Positions 30,397 through 38,883 of a stretch of DNA of 64,000 nt are shown one piece after another. Source of the DNA: Riemerella columbina (GTDB taxonomy: Bacteria > Bacteroidota > Bacteroidia > Flavobacteriales > Weeksellaceae); assembly GCF_030517065.1 (NCBI RefSeq), contig NZ_CP103950.1:1736001-1800000 (forward strand), in the 5' to 3' direction. The notes below the pieces were generated by a model. That model did no database searches, had not been told where the DNA came from, and worked only from the letters and a program-made list of their open reading frames with translations. The position numbers and the translations under genes were made by a program. Position 1 is the stretch's first letter. Each line of letters begins with the position of its first letter.

Positions 30397-33306
30397 TTAA
30401 AATTCAACTTTTACACCGAAAGAAACCGTTTTAATATTAGATGCTCTGCCAGCTGTTAGCCCTGAGAGCGACTGTTCTGGATCTGTATACTTATGTGTTT
30501 GCCAAGTAAACATGTTATCTGCCTGTAGGAATAGTCTTAAATTCCTTAACCCTATTCTTCCAACAGCCTCTTTGTCAAAATTATAGCCTAAAGTCAAAGC
30601 CTTTAATCTCACATAATCATTCTTAAACAGAAAACGAGTAGAGCGGTTACTTCCTTGTAAATTTAAACTACTAAAACGTGGTACACTAGTTACATCTCCT
30701 GGCTTTTGCCATCTCTGTTCTAAGTCTATACTACTCGAGCGCCCCTCAAATGTCCCATCCATTAAATCTGCATACTCAAAGTCATATAGATAACTTCCAA
30801 AACTGAAATTAACTAATGTATTAAGATCAAAATTTTTGAATCTAATATAGTTATTTAGCCCTCCAATTACCCATGGTAAAGAACTATGGTTATAATATCT
30901 ACTCGCCTGAGAATAATCCTCCGTAGTTACCTTTACTGTATTACCATTGGCATCTACCTCATCTTTATACCAGAGTGGATTACCATTATCAGGGTTTACC
31001 CCTGCATATTCTTCAATGTAAAAATCATAAAGTGATCTTCCAACTTCCCACCTTTTTGATCCTTGTACTTGAGGGGTATTAGTTTTACTTAGCTCTACTA
31101 TTTTATTTCTATCAAAAGAAAAGTTAAGAGAGGTATTCCATGTCACATTAGAATTTTTGATGTTCTTCGTATTGATCGCAAATTCCCAGCCATAGTTTCT
31201 TAGCTTACCAATATTAGAAGTAATAGAGGTTGCTCCTGTAGAACTTGCCGTTATCAGTGGACCAATCAAATCAACTGACGATTTATTATAGTAATCTACA
31301 TTAATATTTACTCTATTTTGGAATAGTCCTAACTCTATACCTGCATTAAAAGAGGCTGTTTTCTCCCAAGTAAGCAAAGCATCTTTCGGATCAGAAAGCA
31401 CAATACCAGTGTTAGACCCTACAGAAAACCCTGTTAGATAAGTTGCAAGATAAGGGAAATAGTCATTATCACCAAAATTATTATTTCCTAGCTCTCCGTA
31501 GGAAGATTTCAGTTTCAAATAACTTAAAGTTTTGTTTCCTTTTAAGAAGTTTTCTTCACTCAATATATAAGCTCCCCCCACGGAATAGAAATTTCCCCAG
31601 CGGGTATCTTTGCTAAAAATACTAGAACCATCTCTACGGAATGAACCTTCAAGAAAGTATTTTTCTTTATAATTATAACTCAACCTTCCTAAGAAGCCCA
31701 CTAACCTCTGCGAAACAATATAGCCACTAGTTCTTTCTGATTTACTAGCTCCGCCCAATACCTCTATACCAGTAAAAAGACCTGAGCCAATAGCCCCCAT
31801 CAGATCTATATTATTTTCATAAGACTCTGCTATAGCATCTATAGCTATATTATGTCCCTCTATCTTTTTATTATAATTAAGAGCATTTACAAAGTTTTTG
31901 GTTAAATAAACATCTCTTCCATAAGATATCTGTCCGCCATTGGCAGTGTATTCTCCATACAAGTTACTCTTGTATGATTTATTATTTGTTTCATTAATTT
32001 CATAGGCATAATTAGAACGGAAAGAAAGTTCATTAGTAAAATCTATTTTAGCAAAACCATTTAGCGAGAGGGTACTAGTTTTAAATCTATATTTGTTTGC
32101 ATAAAGACTTCCTACAGGATTAGCATTTCTTACAAAAGGTCTTTGAGCATTCACTCGTCTCCCACTGCCTGCTCCAAAATCATAAGCCAAATTTCCATTC
32201 TCATCATAAACTAAATTTCCATTCTCATCCCTAGTATAGAGTGGATATACAGAAGAAATAACATATATACTTGCCATAGGTGCTCCATACTCACTACCAC
32301 TTTGTACTGGCAAATTTCTATCTCTAGAAGTATAGCTGGTATTCAACCCAACAGTCAACCATGGCTTAAGTTTAGATTCCAAATTGAGTCTTGTGGTAAA
32401 TCGCTCAAACTCAGTAGTTTTGATAGCACCCTCTTGCCTTAAATAATTGACACTAAGGAAATAATTACTCTGGTCTGTACCGCCAGAAATCGTTGCCGTA
32501 GTCTCTTGACGCTCTGCTGAACGGTTGAGTAATTCTTTACCCCAATCCGTGTTCCAGAGCAATTGCGCACCGCTCACTAAATTCCCTTCAGAGTCTATTG
32601 GATTTGCAACATTATAAGGATTATATTGCAATCTTGATATAACACCTTGCGAAGCCTTAACACCTGCATCTACTCTAGAATCACCTGAGTCTAAAAAACC
32701 ATTCCTTAGCGCCTCCCAGGTATATTGCAAATAGTTGTGATTATCTACCAGAGGATAGAGATCGTTCACAGGCGCTGAATAGCCCAAAGAAGACTGTAGC
32801 GTGATTCTTGGCTTTCCTTTTCTTCCTTTTTTGGTAGTGATTAGGATAACACCGTTCGCTGCTCTAGAACCATAAAGTGAAGTAGCAGAGCCATCTTTCA
32901 AGACATTCAAACTCTCTATTTCTTCTTGCGAGATATTAGACAAACTCCCTGAATACTGGGCGCCATCTACAATGATGAGCGGGTCTGAGCTGGCATTGAT
33001 AGAGCCAATTCCTCGGATGCGGATGGTAGGTGCTGCTCCAGGCGTACCAGAACCGATGATATTCACCCCTGCAACGCTTCCTTGTATGGCGGTTGCCACA
33101 TTAGAAGTCTGCTGCGTGGAGAGCACTTCTTTCCCCAAGCTGGCTACAGAGCCTACAATGGCTTTCGCTTTCTGCTTCCCGAAGGCTACAATCACTACTT
33201 CATCGAGTTTTTTAGTCTTTAAGCTGTCTTTGGTCTGTGCGTAGGCCAAATTGCTCAGCCCTAAACAAAACCCCAAAGCACTTAGTGCAAATACTTGTTT
33301 TTTCAT
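30397..33306 (-). CDS. SusC/RagA family TonB-linked outer-membrane protein
   Basis: 969-aa TonB-dependent transporter. Signal peptide (MKKQVFALSALGFCLGLSNL), a TonB-box-like TKKLDEVVIVAFGKQ, the plug with PTIRIRGIGSINASSDPLIIVDG and SLNVLKDGSATSLYGSRAANGVI, then the 22-strand barrel ending SFGVKVEF. The usual N-terminal carboxypeptidase-regulatory domain is absent. Pairs with the SusD lipoprotein downstream (10-base gap). Its leader holds a methionine-rich small open frame and a terminator-like hairpin, so expression is probably attenuated. Confidence 0.94.
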   Translation of the reverse strand: MKKQVFALSALGFCLGLSNLAYAQTKDSLKTKKLDEVVIVAFGKQKAKAIVGSVASLGKEVLSTQQTSNVATAIQGSVAGVNIIGSGTPGAAPTIRIRGIGSINASSDPLIIVDGAQYSGSLSNISQEEIESLNVLKDGSATSLYGSRAANGVILITTKKGRKGKPRITLQSSLGYSAPVNDLYPLVDNHNYLQYTWEALRNGFLDSGDSRVDAGVKASQGVISRLQYNPYNVANPIDSEGNLVSGAQLLWNTDWGKELLNRSAERQETTATISGGTDQSNYFLSVNYLRQEGAIKTTEFERFTTRLNLESKLKPWLTVGLNTSYTSRDRNLPVQSGSEYGAPMASIYVISSVYPLYTRDENGNLVYDENGNLAYDFGAGSGRRVNAQRPFVRNANPVGSLYANKYRFKTSTLSLNGFAKIDFTNELSFRSNYAYEINETNNKSYKSNLYGEYTANGGQISYGRDVYLTKNFVNALNYNKKIEGHNIAIDAIAESYENNIDLMGAIGSGLFTGIEVLGGASKSERTSGYIVSQRLVGFLGRLSYNYKEKYFLEGSFRRDGSSIFSKDTRWGNFYSVGGAYILSEENFLKGNKTLSYLKLKSSYGELGNNNFGDNDYFPYLATYLTGFSVGSNTGIVLSDPKDALLTWEKTASFNAGIELGLFQNRVNINVDYYNKSSVDLIGPLITASSTGATSITSNIGKLRNYGWEFAINTKNIKNSNVTWNTSLNFSFDRNKIVELSKTNTPQVQGSKRWEVGRSLYDFYIEEYAGVNPDNGNPLWYKDEVDANGNTVKVTTEDYSQASRYYNHSSLPWVIGGLNNYIRFKNFDLNTLVNFSFGSYLYDFEYADLMDGTFEGRSSSIDLEQRWQKPGDVTSVPRFSSLNLQGSNRSTRFLFKNDYVRLKALTLGYNFDKEAVGRIGLRNLRLFLQADNMFTWQTHKYTDPEQSLSGLTAGRASNIKTVSFGVKVEF

Positions 33307-33341
33307 TGATATAATTGATTTTTTAATTTTTTGTAGAGAAT

Positions 33342-33375
33342 AAAAAAAACTCCAAATGGGTGAGCATTTGAAGTT
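33342..33375 (-). terminator. Attenuator terminator in the susC leader
   Basis: On the minus strand AACTTCAAATG (33375-33365) pairs with CATTTGGAGTT (33358-33348), 11 bp with one U-G pair, 6-nt loop CTCACC, then a U-tract to 33342. It stands 35 bases before the susC ATG, so it would stop transcription before the operon. The 5' arm (33374-33362) is also complementary to the end of the leader open frame at 33424-33435. Confidence 0.75.
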
Positions 33376-33414
33376 TTTTTTGGAAAAGTGTATAATATTA
33401 AATTTTGTCCTTAG

Positions 33415-33516
33415 CTATGCGTTACTTCTATGCTCTCTATATCCCGTGTGCCACATTATCATTTTAATATAATGGGCAATCATCATTGAAATCATAATAA
33501 AGCGAGGTGTCAACAT
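33415..33516 (-). CDS. Methionine-rich leader peptide of the susCD operon (33 codons)
   Basis: ATG 33516 to TAG 33415-33417. The peptide begins MLTPRFIMISMMIAHY and continues with two more methionines before a tail rich in His and Arg. Six of 33 residues are Met (positions 1, 8, 11, 12, 19, 21) and five are Ile. Codons 28-31 (GAG CAT AGA AGT, 33435-33424) can pair with 33374-33362 in the terminator's 5' arm through 6 bp and 5 bp separated by a small internal loop. It sits about 32 bases after the probable transcription start. Regulatory rather than functional as a protein. Confidence 0.6.
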   Translation of the reverse strand: MLTPRFIMISMMIAHYIKMIMWHTGYREHRSNA

Positions 33517-33553
33517 TTTATTATTGAGTTTTATTGTTTGTTTTTTAGTGCTG

Positions 33554-33561
33554 CAAAAATA
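33554..33561 (-). promoter_or_regulatory. -7 promoter box for susCD
   Basis: TATTTTTG on the minus strand at 33561-33554. The start near 33548 gives a leader of about 240 nt, long for this window. No good TTG lies 19-20 bases upstream, so another sigma factor may help. Confidence 0.5.
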
Positions 33562-33828
33562 GAACAGTTTAGCATTATATTCCTAACTTTATACTTATTT
33601 AAGAAAACAATGATTAAAAACGATAATATGTCAGTTTTTTATACTTTTAGAACTCACCGAAAAGCCCTTTAAAAGAAAAAAATACTACCAAAGGGACTTT
33701 CTGCATTTTAGAAAACAAGGGAAAATAGCGCAAAAACGGCGGTTCATCACGGAAAATGTTGGTGGTTTCTCTCTTTGGGAGGATTGGGATCGCAAAATAA
33801 AAGACCGCAGCCACCATTTTAGAAATAA
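33562..33828. other. Gene-free stretch upstream of the susCD promoter
   Basis: About 270 bases between the susCD promoter box and the terminator at 33829. No open frame or repeat stands out. Any distal operator for susCD would lie here. Confidence 0.5.
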
Positions 33829-33860
33829 AAAAAGCGGCTCAAACTAAAAGTTTGAGCCGC
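33829..33860 (-). terminator. Terminator of the three-paralog operon
   Basis: GCGGCTCAAACT (33834-33845) and AGTTTGAGCCGC (33849-33860) form a perfect 12-bp stem with a 3-nt loop; a run of A on the plus strand at its left gives the U-tract for the minus strand. Confidence 0.92.
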
Positions 33861-33870
33861 CCCATTTTTA

Positions 33871-33898
33871 TAAACTACCTTATATAAACTACCTTATA
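33871..33898. repeat. Two tandem copies of a 14-bp repeat
   Basis: TAAACTACCTTATA occurs twice without a gap at 33871-33884 and 33885-33898, just after the stop of the 33908 gene. Confidence 0.85.
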
Positions 33899-33907
33899 AA
33901 TGGAGGA

Positions 33908-34588
33908 TTAGTTATCCAGCTGGCGCCAACCATTATTGGTACAGCCCCAAAACGCATTGGCATTATATACTATTTGCCCTGGCTTAACACAAGTATCGTT
34001 CTCTGCTACATTGAGCGAAACACCATCTCTATCTAGGTTTGATATTTTCAAAACCCCACCGATAACCAGTTTTTCTGTTGGTTTTTCTTTAGCACCTATC
34101 CCGTTATTACCATTCTCGCCTACATAGATTCCATTGGCACGGTCGGTATAGCCACCGATAAAGAAGCCATCGTCATTCCCACCTGTAGAGAAGAGGAACA
34201 AATGCCCTGTTCTATCGCCAATGTCAATGCCATAATCACTTAACATTGCGTCCTTATCTACACTAGCAAAATGCGCCACAAAAGCTTCAGGATGTTCTCC
34301 ATTACCCACACCAAAATCTGGTAGACCTCTATTAACCACATAGGTATAGATGTGATTTTTAGTCGTATCATTGAGATTAGTAACATTCATCTGCAGCTTA
34401 CCATCCCCCTTAACCAAAAGGGTATTGCTCACCCCATTGTTGATTCTCAACATCGTGGTTCTATTACTGGCGGATGTCGGCTGGTGTACATCTAAAGTGG
34501 CTTCTGGTTCTTTATTATTAACGCCTATTTTTTGAGAAAATAAACTCCCAAAAGTAACTAAGCAAAGGCTTATGATTATTTTTTTCAT
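33908..34588 (-). CDS. Secreted protein, third of three paralogs
   Basis: 226 aa with a signal peptide (MKKIIISLCLVTFGSLFSQ). After cleavage comes IGVNNKEPEATLDVHQP, a motif that often starts phage tail-fibre-like and flavobacterial surface proteins. The C-terminus CVKPGQIVYNANAFWGCTNNGWRQLDN-type pattern (C, then GC, then W..L.N) is shared with the two upstream paralogs. A glycine-rich centre (GGNDDGFFIGGY) looks beta-structured. Function not recognised. 11 bases after its upstream neighbour. Confidence 0.7.
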   Translation of the reverse strand: MKKIIISLCLVTFGSLFSQKIGVNNKEPEATLDVHQPTSASNRTTMLRINNGVSNTLLVKGDGKLQMNVTNLNDTTKNHIYTYVVNRGLPDFGVGNGEHPEAFVAHFASVDKDAMLSDYGIDIGDRTGHLFLFSTGGNDDGFFIGGYTDRANGIYVGENGNNGIGAKEKPTEKLVIGGVLKISNLDRDGVSLNVAENDTCVKPGQIVYNANAFWGCTNNGWRQLDN

Positions 34589-34599
34589 ACCATTTTTTT

Positions 34600-35325
34600 T
34601 TAGTTATCTAATAATTGCCAAACATTATTCCCTTTACATCCATAGAAATGACCTTTAGAATAAGCCATCTCTCCTCCCTTACATTTTACAGGCAACACCT
34701 CTACTTCTTCTAACTTAATACTTCCGCCCACATCTATTTTAGTGGTAGGGAAACGATCTAATGAAGCACCAAATAATCCAGATGCCGAGAGATAAACGCC
34801 TACCTTAGGGTTATCCTTCTTGCTTGTGGGGATAATATAATTACCTAAACGCGGATTGGTACTATCAAAATTACTTCCGCTCAATTTATTAAACATCAAT
34901 GAAACGCCACCGTAATTGTTATTATCAAAACTACCCTCTCCCCATGAATAAAAGGTTTCTAATCTCGGAATATAGGTGTAATCTGGTTTGTTAGCTACCG
35001 CTTGGGGATCTGCTACAACAGGTCCTAGCACAAGCCAGCCATCTGTAGAGGTTCCAAAGCGAGGCACCACAAGATCCACCGTTGCAGTAGGATTAGGTTG
35101 GTTAAAAGCAAAGGTCCCCTTATCTGTAAGTAAAAAAGCATTTACCTTGTTAGCACCACTAGCATAGGTCATTCTAAAAGCCGCCGCTGCCTCTGTGTTC
35201 CCTTCACTATGGATTTCTAACCTTGCTGTTGGTTCGCTTGTGTTGATCCCCACATTCCCATTCCCAGACTGTGCCCAGCCCAATGCAACGGATAAAAGCG
35301 CGATCAATAGATTTATTTTTTTCAT
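34600..35325 (-). CDS. Secreted protein, second of three paralogs
   Basis: 241 aa: signal peptide (MKKINLLIALLSVALGWAQ), NVGINTSEPTARLEIHS at the mature N-terminus, a beta-rich middle, and the shared C-terminal C..GEMAYSKGHFYGCKGNNVW pattern. Located 16 bases after the first paralog's stop and 11 bases before the third. Function not recognised. Confidence 0.7.
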   Translation of the reverse strand: MKKINLLIALLSVALGWAQSGNGNVGINTSEPTARLEIHSEGNTEAAAAFRMTYASGANKVNAFLLTDKGTFAFNQPNPTATVDLVVPRFGTSTDGWLVLGPVVADPQAVANKPDYTYIPRLETFYSWGEGSFDNNNYGGVSLMFNKLSGSNFDSTNPRLGNYIIPTSKKDNPKVGVYLSASGLFGASLDRFPTTKIDVGGSIKLEEVEVLPVKCKGGEMAYSKGHFYGCKGNNVWQLLDN

Positions 35326-35341
35326 TATTTCTTATTATCTC

Positions 35342-36133
35342 TTAGTTATTATTCAGTTTTTTCCACACCATTTCTCCTGTTTTGGTATTTCCATTATAGA
35401 GCTCTACACAACCCAAGAAGTTATTGTCGGCAGAATCAAAAGCGATCACCCCAGGGTTCGTACAAGCTTCACCCGCAGCATAGCCTTTTTGCTCATCTTC
35501 TATCCGCAAGGTACCTTCTGTAGAAGCTGTAACGTTTCTCTCATCAGGATTTTCGAATGCAGTTTTATCACTTCTATCCGCTCTATATGTTGCCAAAACA
35601 GAAAGCCCTGAATCCGTAAAGAAAATCCCATTATGTGCTGAAGCAGCATGAAAGCCAAAAAAAGCACCATAGGCAGGCACATTAGAACTATTTACTGTTT
35701 TATAAAGGCTTTTATCGCCGTCTTTATCTAAGATCCAAGTGTGGTAGCCTGCATAAGCTTGGTTAAACTCCCCCTGCTTAGGGCGGATATAAGTTCTAAA
35801 ACTACTATTGGTTTCGGTGGATAGAATGCTAAATGCAGGCACAGTCCCTATACCCTTATTGTCTTCACCATAAGTGGTAAACTGCGCCACAGGTAGGTCG
35901 GTGGTGGTCGGTCCAAAGCCAAAAGCACCAGCATCAGTACCAGACATAATCACCTTGCCGTCAGTGTTCACCACTTTTAGCACTTTACCATCTTTCGCTT
36001 GGGACTTAGCCACAATATCTAAAACCACTTGGGGCTTCTCCGTCCCTATCCCCAGATTCTGCTGAGAAAAGAATAAAGCGTTACCCGCCAAAAGGCTTAC
36101 GAATGCTAATCTTAGCTGATTTGTTTTTGTCAT
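35342..36133 (-). CDS. Secreted protein, first of three paralogs
   Basis: 263 aa with a signal-like N-terminus (about residues 1-24), then NLGIGTEKPQVVLDIVAKS and a central tail-fibre-like region (GAFGFGPTTTDLPVAQF). The C-terminus keeps the family pattern CTNPGVIAFDSADNNFLGC...GEMVWKKLNNN, with an insertion before the tryptophan. First gene of the operon; leader of about 100 nt after the box at 36240-36247. Confidence 0.7.
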   Translation of the reverse strand: MTKTNQLRLAFVSLLAGNALFFSQQNLGIGTEKPQVVLDIVAKSQAKDGKVLKVVNTDGKVIMSGTDAGAFGFGPTTTDLPVAQFTTYGEDNKGIGTVPAFSILSTETNSSFRTYIRPKQGEFNQAYAGYHTWILDKDGDKSLYKTVNSSNVPAYGAFFGFHAASAHNGIFFTDSGLSVLATYRADRSDKTAFENPDERNVTASTEGTLRIEDEQKGYAAGEACTNPGVIAFDSADNNFLGCVELYNGNTKTGEMVWKKLNNN

Positions 36134-36239
36134 TTTTTAATATCAATTTTAAAATGATACTCTAATAAAGTATTTTAAGTACAGCAGCCCCATAGCAAAA
36201 AATACACCATTAGAAATTTATTATTTTTTTTGTTGCCGG

Positions 36240-36247
36240 CAAAAATA
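36240..36247 (-). promoter_or_regulatory. -7 promoter box for the three-paralog operon
   Basis: TATTTTTG on the minus strand at 36247-36240. Confidence 0.5.
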
Positions 36248-36366
36248 GGGTAATATCTTCATTATAACAAATTTTCAAGAAAAATCCTATCTCTATCTAA
36301 TCTGATATAAATTAGTTTATTTTTTGTTTTAAAACCCAAAACCGCCGCTCTCATTACAAAAATTCT

Positions 36367-36374
36367 TAACTTTG
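36367..36374 (+). promoter_or_regulatory. -7 promoter box for ddl
   Basis: TAACTTTG at 36367-36374, 23 bases before the ddl ATG. Confidence 0.65.
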
Positions 36375-36397
36375 CCCCAATTTTACGACTTATCATA

Positions 36398-37381
36398 ATG
36401 AATAAAAAAAATATCGCCGTTGTCATGGGCGGCTACTCTGATGAATACATAGTTTCACTCAAAAGTGGTGCTCTCATCTACGAATCTTTAGACCGCCGCC
36501 TCTACCAAGTTTATCAGGTAGTGATTTTAAAAGACCAATGGTACCTCCTTACCGAAGATGGTGCCCAGCGCCCTATAAATAAGGAAGATTTTTCCGTAAC
36601 CCTGAACGATGGCAGCCGCCTCAGTTTTGATGTATGCTTTAACACCATCCACGGTGCCCCAGGCGAAAATGGCGTGCTACAAGCCTACTGGGACGCTATC
36701 GGACAAAAATACACAGGCTGTCCTTTCTACCAAAGCGCCCTTACTTTTAACAAAAAAGACACGCTGGCGGTGTTGGCAAAATACGGCATTCCTTCCGCCA
36801 AGAGTATTTATTTAAGAAAAGGCGAACCCTACAACACTGAGCACATTATAGAGGAGCTCCAACTGCCTCTTTTTGTTAAACCCAACCAAAGCGGCTCTTC
36901 ATTGGGGATTTCTAAGGTGAAACACGCCGAAGAATTAGATGCCGCATTAGAAAAAGCCTTTGCCGAAGATGATGAAATCCTCATCGAGAGTTTTCTCAAT
37001 GGCACCGAGGTTTCCGTGGGCGTTTTAGACTACCAAGGCGAAGTGATTGTGCTGGGCATTACGGAGATTATCTCTCACCGAGATTTCTTTGACTACGAAG
37101 CCAAATACGAAGGCGCTTCCGAAGAAATTACCCCTGCGCGTTTAGATGATGCCACACGCCAAAAGGTGGAAGCCATCGCGAAGAGAGCCTATATTTCCCT
37201 CGGGATGCGGGGCTTCTCCAGAAGTGAATTTATCATTATGGACGGCACACCTTATATGCTGGAAATGAACACCAACCCAGGCTTCTCGCCTTCCAGCATC
37301 TTGCCACAACAGGCACAGATCTACGGCATTTCCATCCAAGACCTCTGCGGCCACGAGGTAGAAAAAGCCTTAGCCCAATAA
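36398..37381 (+). CDS. ddl: D-alanine-D-alanine ligase
   Basis: Makes D-Ala-D-Ala for peptidoglycan. 327-aa ATP-grasp enzyme: N-terminal VVMGGYSDEYIVSLKSG, HGAPGENGVLQAYWDAIGQKYTG, ATP loop KPNQSGSSLGISKV, and metal/ligand motif EMNTNPGFSPSSILPQQA. The S..S of the first motif and the YTG region look like D-Ala-D-Ala, not D-Lac, ligases. First gene of ddl-coaD-TRIC. Confidence 0.96.
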   Translation: MNKKNIAVVMGGYSDEYIVSLKSGALIYESLDRRLYQVYQVVILKDQWYLLTEDGAQRPINKEDFSVTLNDGSRLSFDVCFNTIHGAPGENGVLQAYWDAIGQKYTGCPFYQSALTFNKKDTLAVLAKYGIPSAKSIYLRKGEPYNTEHIIEELQLPLFVKPNQSGSSLGISKVKHAEELDAALEKAFAEDDEILIESFLNGTEVSVGVLDYQGEVIVLGITEIISHRDFFDYEAKYEGASEEITPARLDDATRQKVEAIAKRAYISLGMRGFSRSEFIIMDGTPYMLEMNTNPGFSPSSILPQQAQIYGISIQDLCGHEVEKALAQ

Positions 37382-37393
37382 TTTTTTAAACTT

Positions 37394-37852
37394 ATGAAAA
37401 TAGCTGTTTTCCCAGGGTCTTTTGACCCGATTACCTTAGGGCATTACGATATTATTGAAAGAGCTTCAGGACTTTTTGATAAGCTCATCATCGCCATTGG
37501 ACAGAATTCTCAGAAGAAATATATGTTTCCGCTGGAGAAGAGGATAGAGTTCATCAGAGCCTCTACCGAGCATTTTAACAATGTGGAGGTAGACCATTTT
37601 GAAGGGCTTACCGTAGATTATTGCTTAGAGAAAAATGCGCAGTTTATCCTGCGAGGGCTCAGAAACCCTGCCGATTTTGAGTTTGAAAAAGCCATCGCCC
37701 ACACCAATAGAACGCTGGCTCACCGCAAGTTAGAAACCGTATTCTTGCTGACTTCCTCGGGCAAATCGTTTATCAGTAGTAGCATTGTGCGAGAAATCAT
37801 CACCCACGGCGGCGAGTACCAACTGCTGGTGCCAGATGCGGTCAGAATATAA
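37394..37852 (+). CDS. coaD: Phosphopantetheine adenylyltransferase
   Basis: Penultimate step of CoA synthesis. 152 aa with the nucleotidyltransferase motif TLGH at 14-17 (PGSFDPITLGHYDI), RGLRNPADFEFE for phosphopantetheine binding, and ISSSIVREI near the C-terminus. 12 bases after ddl. Confidence 0.97.
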   Translation: MKIAVFPGSFDPITLGHYDIIERASGLFDKLIIAIGQNSQKKYMFPLEKRIEFIRASTEHFNNVEVDHFEGLTVDYCLEKNAQFILRGLRNPADFEFEKAIAHTNRTLAHRKLETVFLLTSSGKSFISSSIVREIITHGGEYQLLVPDAVRI

Positions 37853-37864
37853 AGCTCCTCCACG

Positions 37865-38491
37865 ATGTTCACACACGAAAATATCAACTTTATCATTGAG
37901 TTTTTAGGAACCATTTCCTTTGCTATGTCGGGCAGTTTTGCCGCAATGCAACGGAAGTTGGATCCTTTTGGCGTGCTCATTATCGCTTTTGTAACGGCGG
38001 CGGGTGGCGGTACGGTGAGAGATTTGCTCCTTGACCAACCTGTATTCTGGATGCACGATTTATGGATGTGCACCGTGATTTTCGCTACCTGCATCACCTC
38101 TATGGTGTTTAAATCGATTGAGAAAAATTTTAGGGTTACGCTCTTTATTTTTGATAGTTTTGGTTTGGGGCTGTTCACCATTATTGGGCTTCAGAAAGGG
38201 ATGAACGCCCACCTGCACCCCATTATTTGCATTACGCTGGGCACCATTACAGGTTGTTTTGGTGGGATTATTCGGGATATTCTCCTCAACAGAATTCCGC
38301 TGATTTTCCGAAAAGAAATCTATGCCACGGCGTGTATTGTGGGCGGCAGTATTTTTATTCTTTTGGCAAAATACACGCACCTTTCTTATACTTTTGTGCA
38401 GATTTCCACCATTTTACTGATTGTAAGTATCAGAACGCTTGCCGTAAAATACCACTGGGAAATGCCCAAATTCTACGATAAAAAAGGTTGA
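37865..38491 (+). CDS. TRIC/UPF0126 family cation channel-like membrane protein
   Basis: 208 aa, seven hydrophobic segments in two related halves. The duplicated glycine signatures are GTISFAMSGSFAAMQRKLDPFGV with GGGTVRDLLL in half one, and TGCFGGIIRDILLNRIPLIF in half two, as in the trimeric intracellular cation channel superfamily. Probably a potassium-permeable homotrimer. 12 bases after coaD and co-transcribed. Confidence 0.9.
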   Translation: MFTHENINFIIEFLGTISFAMSGSFAAMQRKLDPFGVLIIAFVTAAGGGTVRDLLLDQPVFWMHDLWMCTVIFATCITSMVFKSIEKNFRVTLFIFDSFGLGLFTIIGLQKGMNAHLHPIICITLGTITGCFGGIIRDILLNRIPLIFRKEIYATACIVGGSIFILLAKYTHLSYTFVQISTILLIVSIRTLAVKYHWEMPKFYDKKG

Positions 38492-38613
38492 TTTTTTTAG
38501 ATGCTTGCTTTTTGAAAAAAAGCGATAACAAAGAGGGCATCAATCCCTGGTCAATCAGGCAACAATCAACCGATAAAGAGAATGAAAATAGAATTTCAGA
38601 GGGTTTAAATAGC

Positions 38614-38687
38614 GCGTTATTTTATAGTTTTTAAGCAAAATAAACCTCAATAAAGTATGCCTTAATTTTTCATTTTAAGGCTTCAAT
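38614..38687. repeat. Intergenic 74-bp direct repeat, copy 1
   Basis: Begins GCGTTATTTTATAGTTTTTA and ends AAGGCTTCAAT. Copy 2 is at 38796-38869, 182 bases further on; most bases match, differences cluster in the middle. Confidence 0.8.
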
Positions 38688-38795
38688 ATGGGTGGTTAGA
38701 AGCATTTTTTATCATTTTTTAGACAAAATATGCCTTAATAATAATGAAAGGATGTCTCATTTTTTTAAGGCAATGTGCAAGGTGGGTGATTAAAC

Positions 38796-38869
38796 GCGTT
38801 ATTTTATAATTTTTAAGCAAAATAAACCTTAAAAAAGCGTAGCTATTTTTTCATTTTTAAGGCTTCAAT
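38796..38869. repeat. Intergenic 74-bp direct repeat, copy 2
   Basis: Begins GCGTTATTTTATAATTTTTA and ends AAGGCTTCAAT, matching copy 1 at 38614-38687. It ends 15 bases before the stop of the convergent TPM gene. Confidence 0.8.
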
Positions 38870-38883
38870 GGGGTTACAATGTC

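Larger units (their letters stand above)
38492..38883. other. Intergenic region containing a long direct repeat
   Basis: 392 bases between the TRIC-channel gene and the TPM operon end. It holds two 74-bp imperfect direct repeats, listed separately, with further TATGCCTTAAT-type partial copies between them. No gene and no strong terminator with a clear U-tract is visible. Confidence 0.5.

Noticed and set aside
33342-33375. susC leader hairpin as a plain terminator of the upstream operon
   Set aside because: That operon already has a perfect 12-bp terminator at 33829-33860, and the promoter box at 33554-33561 lies between the two; an attenuator role fits better.
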